The translations under genes and the position numbers were made by a program. The notes beneath the pieces are model-generated. The model saw only the letters and a program-made list of their open reading frames with translations, made no database searches and was not told where the DNA came from. Positions 32,652 through 37,795 of a DNA stretch of 37,795 bases are shown here, one piece after another (position 1 is the stretch's first letter; each line of letters starts with the position of its first letter). Source of the stretch: Bacteroidota bacterium (GTDB taxonomy: Bacteria > Bacteroidota > Bacteroidia > SXHM01); NCBI GenBank assembly GCA_947478465.1, contig CANJWH010000029.1, forward strand, positions 1 through 37,795, in the 5' to 3' direction.

Positions 32652-33644
32652 ATGAGAATTTCTTTTCTCTTAGTTTCTCTATTATTGCTTACATCTTGTT
32701 CAACAGACCCGATGCTTCCGTGGTTCTCTGCGCCTGAAAACCCATGCATTGAGCTACCGGATACAACTATAAATGCAGTTGCAAACTATAATACAAAATA
32801 TGTTTTTGTATTTGTAATTGATGGCCCAAGGTGGAGCGAAACATGGGGAAACCAAGGGCGACAATTTATTCCTTACCAAAATCTGCAATTACTACCCAAG
32901 GGAGTATTGTGCACTGATTTTATTAATGATGGTGCAACGGTAACAGTTTCGGGACATGCTGCAATAACTACAGGCTGTTACGAAGATTTGGAAAATACAG
33001 GCGGAGAACTTCCTTCCCGTCCTTCACTTTTTCAATTCTGGCTGGCAAAAAGTGATAAGCCAAAAGAATCTGCCTGGATTATTACCAGCAAGGACAAACT
33101 TTATGTTTTAGGAAACTGCAAAGATTCAAGTTGGAACGGGAAGTTTTCGCCTTCACTTAATTGTGGTTTAGCGGGCGCCTATAGTGGTTATCGTGATGAT
33201 TTTCAAACAGCCGATACCGTGTTAAATATTGTTTCACAATACCATCCTTATTTAGCTTTAATTAATTTCAGAGAACCTGACTATTCAGCACATCAGGGTG
33301 ATTGGTATGGCTATATTGATGGAATAATCGATACCGATTCACTGGTTTGGTCTGTGATTAATTTTATTGAAGCCGATCCATTTTACGAGAATAAAACATC
33401 TTATTTTATAACAAACGATCATGGCAGACACTTAAACGAAGTTCAAAACGGGTTTGTATCACATGGCGATGATTGCAACGGCTGCCGGAAAATAAGTTTA
33501 CTTTCTATTGGTCCAGATTTTAAGCAAAATGATTCTGTTTCCACAAAATACAGTCACATAAACCTTAGTGCCACCATTGCTGAATTAATGGGCTTAGGCA
33601 GGGAAGAAAACAACGGTAAAGTGATGTGGGATATTTTTAAATAA
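32652..33644 (+). CDS. alkaline-phosphatase-superfamily lipoprotein (phosphodiesterase/NPP-like)
   Basis: The 330-residue protein has a lipobox LLTSC (Cys16) and an alkaline-phosphatase-superfamily core. Metal ligands are placed as expected for nucleotide pyrophosphatase/phosphodiesterase relatives: VFVIDG (D57), a nucleophile threonine in GATVTVSGHAAITTG (T96 or T98), EPDYSAHQGD (D210, H214), TNDHGRH (D256, H257) and FVSHGDD (H271). The second half is compact, without a long specificity insert. The substrate could be a phosphodiester, phosphonate or sulfate ester; I cannot tell. The gene starts 10 bp after the M16 peptidase stop. Its end lies 9 bp from the convergent SDR gene with no clear terminator between. 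Confidence 0.85.
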   Translation: MRISFLLVSLLLLTSCSTDPMLPWFSAPENPCIELPDTTINAVANYNTKYVFVFVIDGPRWSETWGNQGRQFIPYQNLQLLPKGVLCTDFINDGATVTVSGHAAITTGCYEDLENTGGELPSRPSLFQFWLAKSDKPKESAWIITSKDKLYVLGNCKDSSWNGKFSPSLNCGLAGAYSGYRDDFQTADTVLNIVSQYHPYLALINFREPDYSAHQGDWYGYIDGIIDTDSLVWSVINFIEADPFYENKTSYFITNDHGRHLNEVQNGFVSHGDDCNGCRKISLLSIGPDFKQNDSVSTKYSHINLSATIAELMGLGREENNGKVMWDIFK

Positions 33645-33653
33645 TCCGCTGAA

Positions 33654-34412
33654 TTATTTCTTGTTTACCACATAGGCATTAGCCTGCGCCAGCGGAGTAA
33701 GCACCATGTCATTCACACAAAAATGTGCAGGGCGCGATGCTGCATACCATATTGCATCTGCAATGTCAGATGCGGTTAATGGCTGATAGCCTTTGTAAAC
33801 ATTGTCTGCTTTTTCTTTATCACCGTGAAAGCGAATAATAGAAAATTCTGTTTCCACTAATCCCGGGGCAATGTTGGTTACTTTAATTCCATGTGGCAAT
33901 AAATCAATGCGCATAGAACGCGAAAGTGCATCAACTGCATGCTTAGTGGCACAATAAACATTTCCGTTGGGATAGACTTCTTTGCCGGCAACAGAAGCTA
34001 TATTGATAATGTGACCGCTGTTTGTTGCAATCATCAAAGGAGTAACCGCACGAGTAACATATAACAACCCTTTTATATTGGTGTCAATCATTTTTTCCCA
34101 ATCATCAATTTCTCCATTTTGGATTGGGCCAAGACCAGAAGCAAGTCCCGCATTGTTAAGCAATACATCAATATTTTTCCAGTTAGCCTGTAATGAAGAA
34201 ATATTTCTCTCCACTTCGTTATTCTTTCTTACATCAAAACAAAGTGTGAGAACTTCTGCTTTGTGATTGCTTCTTAACTCTTCCGCAAGCATTTCAAGAC
34301 GCTCCTGTCTTCTGCCGGTAATAATGAGGTTGTAATTATTTGCAGCAAAAATACGGGCAGCAGCTTCGCCAATACCTGATGTTGATCCTGTTATAAGGAT
34401 AATTTTTTTCAT
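33654..34412 (-). CDS. short-chain dehydrogenase/reductase (YdfG-like)
   Basis: The 252-residue protein is a classical SDR with NAD(P) binding TGSTSGIG (8-15), a basic GRRQERL after beta-2 that favours NADP(H), LNNAGLASG (85-93), N112, catalytic S140 in IINIASVAG and YCATK (Y153, K157). The sequence after the active site (LVETEFSIIRFHGDKEKAD) is typical of the YdfG/serine 3-dehydrogenase group, which oxidises 3-hydroxy acids such as L-allo-threonine or 3-hydroxypropionate-type substrates. It starts 3 bp after the BASS transporter stop and is almost surely co-transcribed with it. Substrate is not determinable. Confidence 0.92.
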   Translation of the reverse strand: MKKIILITGSTSGIGEAAARIFAANNYNLIITGRRQERLEMLAEELRSNHKAEVLTLCFDVRKNNEVERNISSLQANWKNIDVLLNNAGLASGLGPIQNGEIDDWEKMIDTNIKGLLYVTRAVTPLMIATNSGHIINIASVAGKEVYPNGNVYCATKHAVDALSRSMRIDLLPHGIKVTNIAPGLVETEFSIIRFHGDKEKADNVYKGYQPLTASDIADAIWYAASRPAHFCVNDMVLTPLAQANAYVVNKK

Positions 34413-34415
34413 GAT

Positions 34416-35282
34416 TTACTCTTTTTTCATATTCACTAAAAATCCAAAGCCTGCAGCAGTAAAGAACATTATCAGGCTGTAAATAGCTGCAGGAATGCCC
34501 ATTACTGTATTGTCTAAAATCTGCATGGCAATATAAATAGCTAACGTTCCGTTGTGAATACCTATTTCCATACCGATTGCAATTGCCTGTTTCTTGCCGA
34601 GGTTAAGTATTATTGGAATAAAGAAACCTGCTGTCATGCTCACAAGATTAAAAACTAAAGCAGCAATTCCTACTTGCTGAAAATAAGAAGCCATGTGTTC
34701 CTTTTCTTTCATTACTGCAGCTATAATAATAAGTGCAAGAAAAATAGCAGACATAATTTTTACAGGTTTTTCCAATTTTTCAGATAGGTCAGACCACTTT
34801 GCATTTACAAACATTCCAATGCTAACAGGCACGAGCACAATAGCAAAAACTTCAACCACTTTTTTAAATTGCATGGTAACAACCGGACCATCAGGACCTG
34901 CCTGCATAAAATAAGCAATGGAAAGATTTACAATCAAAGGAAGTGTAAAGAGTGTAAGCACACTGTTTATTGCAGTAAGCGTAACATTTAAAGCTACATC
35001 TCCTTTTGATAAATGGCTGTAAAGATTGGCAGTTGCTCCACCAGGTGAAGCAGATAAAAGCATTAATCCAACTGCTAATTCTGGTGAAAGCCCAAAGCCT
35101 TTTGCTACAAAAAAGCAAATAACAGGTAGAAGCAACATCTGGCAGAATAAGCCCACTACAACAGCTTTTGGGTAAACAACTACTCTTTTGAAATCTTCAA
35201 TTCTAAGCGACAACCCAAGTCCTAGCATTATTATACCCAAGGCAATGGGCATTACTACAGAAAGCAGTGTGTTTGATTGCAT
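34416..35282 (-). CDS. BASS-family (bile acid:sodium symporter-like) transporter
   Basis: The 288-residue integral membrane protein has nine or ten hydrophobic segments and the two BASS sodium-site crossover motifs: SASPGGATANLYSHLSKGD in the first half and GMEIGIHNGTLAIYIA in the second. Family members take up organic anions with sodium (bile acids, pyruvate, pantoate and others). The inner N-terminal motif LGLGLSLRIEDFKR is also typical. It is followed by the SDR gene after 3 bp, which suggests a shared small organic-acid substrate. It is divergent from the cold-shock gene. Confidence 0.92.
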   Translation of the reverse strand: MQSNTLLSVVMPIALGIIMLGLGLSLRIEDFKRVVVYPKAVVVGLFCQMLLLPVICFFVAKGFGLSPELAVGLMLLSASPGGATANLYSHLSKGDVALNVTLTAINSVLTLFTLPLIVNLSIAYFMQAGPDGPVVTMQFKKVVEVFAIVLVPVSIGMFVNAKWSDLSEKLEKPVKIMSAIFLALIIIAAVMKEKEHMASYFQQVGIAALVFNLVSMTAGFFIPIILNLGKKQAIAIGMEIGIHNGTLAIYIAMQILDNTVMGIPAAIYSLIMFFTAAGFGFLVNMKKE

Positions 35283-35376
35283 ATTGAATAAATTTAGGTT
35301 CGAGGTTTCAATGATACAAATCTTATTTCAATCTGAACAGAGTGATTGATTAAGAAGACGAAACACATTTTTTGTC

Positions 35377-35409
35377 GGGCGTATGGAAATAAATATTTAT
35401 TTTGCGCCC
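35377..35409. promoter_or_regulatory. hairpin in the cold-shock gene leader/promoter region
   Basis: GGGCG (35377-35381) and CGCCC (35405-35409) enclose a perfect 16-bp AT palindrome (35387-35402), giving a long interrupted hairpin 31 nt before the csp ATG. A TTTG lies at 35371-35374 and a near-consensus TATTTTG at 35398-35404 overlaps the right arm. It may be the promoter, a temperature-sensitive 5' structure, or both. Confidence 0.4.
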
Positions 35410-35439
35410 AATTATTAATTTTTTATTTATCAAAACACA

Positions 35440-35631
35440 ATGTCAACAGGAACAGTAAAATTTTTCAATGCAGCAAAAGGCTACGGATTTATTAAAGTAG
35501 ACGAAACCAACCAAGAAGTATTTGTTCACGCTACCGGTTTAGTAGACCAGGTTCGTCAGGACGATAAAGTAACTTTTGAGGTTCAGGAAGGAAAAAAAGG
35601 ACCTAACGCGGTTAACGTAAAAAAAGCGTAA
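35440..35631 (+). CDS. cold-shock protein, CspA family
   Basis: This 63-residue single cold-shock domain binds single-stranded RNA/DNA and melts RNA structure. RNP1 is KGYGFI (13-18) and RNP2 is VFVHA (27-31); the first strand STGTVKFFN and the last turn GKKGPNAVNV are canonical. Length is slightly below the usual 65-70. The gene has its own long AT-rich leader containing a hairpin, and a perfect palindromic terminator follows it, so it is monocistronic. Whether it is cold-induced cannot be read from sequence. Confidence 0.96.
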   Translation: MSTGTVKFFNAAKGYGFIKVDETNQEVFVHATGLVDQVRQDDKVTFEVQEGKKGPNAVNVKKA

Positions 35632-35652
35632 AAAATCTATTGTTTAGATTAG

Positions 35653-35684
35653 AAAAATCCCGCCAATTGGCGGGATTTTTTTTT
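35653..35684 (+). terminator. intrinsic terminator after the cold-shock gene
   Basis: A perfect 28-bp palindrome (35653-35680) with stem ATCCCGCC/GGCGGGAT, loop AATT, preceded by A5 and followed by a nine-T run. It begins 21 bp after the stop codon. Confidence 0.93.
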
Positions 35685-35742
35685 AATTAACTGAACAAAT
35701 AACAAATGTTGAGAATAAACGTTTATAAATAGAAAAAGGGAA

Positions 35743-36297
35743 ATGCATCTTTCAAAATTTACAATCCTTCTGCTGTTTATGAATGTATTTGATATCAGCT
35801 TTATAGCTGCACAAAGCAAAGACACCATCTACTGGAATGCAAACCAAAAACTGAAGTGGGCAGATTTTAAAGGCAGACCGGACAAAACAACCAACCTGCT
35901 TGCTATGACACAAGCGGGAATTGGCTATACTGTTGCTTGTCATGGTGGAATATTAGACTTAAAAATCTTTTGTTACTTCAATGTAAACCAATCGTGGACA
36001 AAAGAAAAAACAGATGCTGAAGAATTGCTTCGTCATGAGCAATTACATTTTGACATTACTGAACTTTTTACACGCAAATTAAGGAAGAGAATAAGTGAAC
36101 TAATTGACCCTTGCGGAAAAAACATAAAAGAATTAGACAAAATTTACGGAAGCAATTTCAAGGAATACAGCATCATGCAAGATTCTTATGACCGGGAATG
36201 TGAGCACAGTCTGAATGATGTACAACAAAAACTATGGGAAGAAAAAGTCTTCGGTGAGTTAAAAGAACTCGAAATATTTGCGAGTAAAAACTATTGA
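35743..36297 (+). CDS. DUF922-like exported protein with HExxH motif
   Basis: The 184-residue protein has a signal peptide (about 1-24, ending FIAAQ). The mature chain starts with IYWNANQKLKWADFKGRPD, an opening typical of DUF922 proteins, and contains ELLRHEQLHFDITELF with HExxH at H98, E99 and H102. DUF922 members are predicted zinc-dependent proteases on this motif; an activity has not been established to my knowledge. The rest is charged and helical with several cysteines (C66, C77, C123, C161), possibly disulfide-bonded after export. Its last 7 bp overlap the convergent lipoprotein gene at 36291. Confidence 0.82.
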   Translation: MHLSKFTILLLFMNVFDISFIAAQSKDTIYWNANQKLKWADFKGRPDKTTNLLAMTQAGIGYTVACHGGILDLKIFCYFNVNQSWTKEKTDAEELLRHEQLHFDITELFTRKLRKRISELIDPCGKNIKELDKIYGSNFKEYSIMQDSYDRECEHSLNDVQQKLWEEKVFGELKELEIFASKNY

Positions 36298-36734
36298 AGC
36301 CTCCACTCCGCTTTATTATCAGCGGTATTAATATTCAGGATAATTTTAGGATTGCCCGGTTTCCTTAACGGGCTAATGTCAAACTTCAGGGTCCGCTTTA
36401 TTTCCTTTTTGCATGTTTCGCTTTCAATGCTATGTTCAAGATATACATTGATTTGTGGTGGCAGGCTTTTCATGAGTAATCCATTACTGTAAAGCTGAAA
36501 GGTATTTTGTCCGCAACCGCCTGTATATGTTACATCAAGTATAAGTGTGTCGCCCTGTATCGAAAATGAGTTAATACTATAAGATTTTTGTTTTGCTTCA
36601 GCTATTTCGCGAGCAGCATCTATAATCACTTTTTTTACCTCTTCTTTTTCCTTGGTTGATGAATTTTGTTTTACCTTACAGGATAGAAGTGAAATGGAAG
36701 CAGAAAATAACAGAAACAGGAAAAAGTTTTTCAT
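36291..36734 (-). CDS. small lipoprotein of unknown function
   Basis: The 147-residue protein has a lipobox LLSC (Cys19) after a hydrophobic stretch, then a lysine/glutamate-rich helix (KEKEEVKKVIIDAAREI) and a beta-rich domain with DTLILDVTYTGGCGQNTFQLYSNG and RTLKFDISPLRKPGN. The YTGGCGxxxF pattern occurs in small Bacteroidota lipoproteins of unknown role. The conserved cysteines C75 and C109 could pair. The gene lies just after a terminator for the T9SS gene upstream, so it needs its own promoter, which I could not identify in the short remaining gap. Confidence 0.78.
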   Translation of the reverse strand: MKNFFLFLLFSASISLLSCKVKQNSSTKEKEEVKKVIIDAAREIAEAKQKSYSINSFSIQGDTLILDVTYTGGCGQNTFQLYSNGLLMKSLPPQINVYLEHSIESETCKKEIKRTLKFDISPLRKPGNPKIILNINTADNKAEWRLQ

Positions 36735-36740
36735 GGTATT

Positions 36741-36778
36741 AAAAAAAAGAGTCCCTCGCCTAAGGCGAGAGACTCTTT
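36741..36778 (-). terminator. intrinsic terminator of the T9SS type A gene
   Basis: On the minus strand the stem AAAGAGTC/GACTCTTT plus inner CTCGCC/GGCGAG (one C/A mismatch, 3-nt loop) is followed by T8 (36748-36741). It starts 13 bp after the stop of the gene ending at 36791. Confidence 0.88.
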
Positions 36779-36790
36779 GGTTAACAGTAT

Positions 36791-37795
36791 TTACTTAGTA
36801 AGAATAACTTTTTTAGTGATTAGCATTCCGTCAACATTAATCCGGAGGAAATAAATTCCTTTTGAATAAGCTCCCAAATCAAGTTGTAGGCGTTGTTTTC
36901 CGTTTACAGAATAACTCTCCATTTTTGAGCCAATCACATTATACAACTCACAGGTTTTAGCTTGTTTGCCTGCAGGAAATTCAACGGTAATTATATCTTT
37001 TGCAGGGTTAGGATAAACACTTACAAGTTTATCCAGTTCCTCTTCTGCAACTCCTGTGTTGGTGCTTACAAGTATAGATTGCGAATCTGAGCAACCATTT
37101 CCATCGGTTACCTGCACGTTGTAATTAGCAGCAGCAAGTCCTGTAATGGTATTGGATGTATTTGCTGATGTTGAACTTTGTCCGTTGCTCCATGAGTAAG
37201 TATAAGGAGGTGTTCCGCCTGATACATTAACTGTTGCAGTACCATCCAATGGTGAGCCAATGTGGTCAACAGTAGAAGACACTGTAATCTGAGGACTTTC
37301 AATTACGGTGATGTAACCATTCATAAGCGAAGTATTGCTTCCATTAGTATTGGTTGCTATCAACTGAACATTAAATGTTCCGGGTGTGTTGTAAGTAATT
37401 GTTGGATTTGCTGCTGTGCTTGATGCAGGTGAACCACTCTGAAACGTCCATGCATAAGTAGCCGTTGCGCAGGTCAAAGTCTGGTTGGTATAGGCAACAG
37501 TTCTGCCCTCACAAACCTGGAGGTTGTTAGCAGTAAAAGCCGCTACAGGAAGACCGTCAGGGATTACACTAAATGCTACCGACAGGGTGTCATTAGCTGT
37601 ATTCTGATCTGCATTTCCATTTGGAATGCTGGTAGCAGCCGAGAACGTGTGATTTCCTGCTGATAATGTAGCAAGAGGCAGGGTAACAGAATCTGATGCA
37701 TTGGTTATTAAAGAACCTGTCCAGTTGTAAACACTTGCAGAACCACCATCAAAATTGTAATAAATATCAGCAGTTGTAAGGGTAGCTGTTCCTGA
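36791..37795 (-). CDS. T9SS type A surface protein with PKD and SprB repeats (5' end outside window)
   Basis: The frame is open from the window edge to the stop: 334 residues are visible and no start is expected here. From the edge, a beta-sandwich module (DIYYNFDGGSASVYNWTGSL ... NHTFSAATSIPNG, about 10-90) is followed by a PKD domain (YAWTFQSGSPASSTAANPTI), a SprB repeat (VSGGTPPYTYSWSNG, then YNVQVTDGNGC) and a complete type A C-terminal sorting domain (VYPNPAKDIITVEFPA, LYNVIGSKM, YSKGIYFLRI, KKVILTK). T9SS would carry it across the outer membrane. The catalytic or adhesive part, if any, lies upstream of the window. The first Met in frame belongs to a TTG codon inside the PKD domain and is not a start. 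Confidence 0.9.
   Translation of the reverse strand, partial: SGTATLTTADIYYNFDGGSASVYNWTGSLITNASDSVTLPLATLSAGNHTFSAATSIPNGNADQNTANDTLSVAFSVIPDGLPVAAFTANNLQVCEGRTVAYTNQTLTCATATYAWTFQSGSPASSTAANPTITYNTPGTFNVQLIATNTNGSNTSLMNGYITVIESPQITVSSTVDHIGSPLDGTATVNVSGGTPPYTYSWSNGQSSTSANTSNTITGLAAANYNVQVTDGNGCSDSQSILVSTNTGVAEEELDKLVSVYPNPAKDIITVEFPAGKQAKTCELYNVIGSKMESYSVNGKQRLQLDLGAYSKGIYFLRINVDGMLITKKVILTK

Noticed and set aside
1-37795. tRNA, rRNA, insertion sequences, prophage or defence islands
   Set aside because: No intergenic gap is large enough for most of these, no cloverleaf or terminal inverted repeats were seen, and no transposase, integrase or nuclease-type gene appears.

Overview
The window reads as a chromosomal segment of an AT-rich Bacteroidota bacterium. 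The evidence is type IX secretion (T9SS) C-terminal sorting domains of both type A and type B, SprB/PKD and delta-60 surface repeats, an exosortase-like protein, many small outer-membrane barrels, and start regions mostly without Shine-Dalgarno sites but with the Bacteroidota promoter pattern (TTTG or TTG, about 19 nt, then TAnnTTTG). I cannot name a genus from this sequence; nothing here separates Chitinophagales/Sphingobacteriia-like lineages from uncultured relatives. No tRNA, rRNA, CRISPR, phage or insertion sequence was seen, and the gene content is mostly core metabolism mixed with lineage-specific surface genes.

Layout. 1-3661, minus strand: a 5'-nucleotidase split into two genes, then dnaA and a low-molecular-weight protein tyrosine phosphatase cut by the window edge. 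3714-8802: a hotdog thioesterase, two outer-membrane barrel proteins, two small exported proteins of unknown function and a DUF4139 (MuiA-type) protein. 8871-15388: an exosortase-like protein facing a three-gene minus-strand run (very large T9SS type B surface protein, a GT-C glycosyltransferase fused to MORN repeats, a VanY-like carboxypeptidase lipoprotein). 15450-19971: a methylmalonyl-CoA mutase whose small and large subunits are fused in one chain, and CinA. 20069-25339: a delta-60 repeat T9SS protein with an in-frame stop just inside its sorting domain, then a propeller-sensor adenylate cyclase with a one-base frameshift near its start. 25336-27815: lysC-lysA. 27945-33644: dnaX, a large M16 peptidase lipoprotein and an alkaline-phosphatase-superfamily lipoprotein. 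33654-35282: BASS transporter and an SDR dehydrogenase. 35440-37795: cold-shock protein, DUF922 protein with HExxH, a small lipoprotein and a partial T9SS type A/SprB-repeat protein running off the end.

How the genes work together. The clearest functional units are lysC-lysA (aspartate to lysine, overlapping stop/start), the split 5'-nucleotidase pair (11-bp overlap), BASS-SDR (3-bp gap) and the surface-protein/glycosyltransferase/VanY run (gaps of 9 and 1 bp). dnaA with the tyrosine phosphatase and dnaX are housekeeping. Several transcription signals are legible: five hairpin terminators, one of which contains the promoter of the next gene, and several TAnnTTTG promoters, one leaving almost no 5' leader.

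I did not find a convincing new multi-gene system. The items most worth a second look are the MutA-MutB fusion, the glycosyltransferase-MORN fusion beside an exosortase, the propeller-cyclase receptor, and two adjacent coding lesions at 22085 and 22377-22381 that are either real decay or sequence errors. No stretch over 300 bases lacks a gene or gene remnant.
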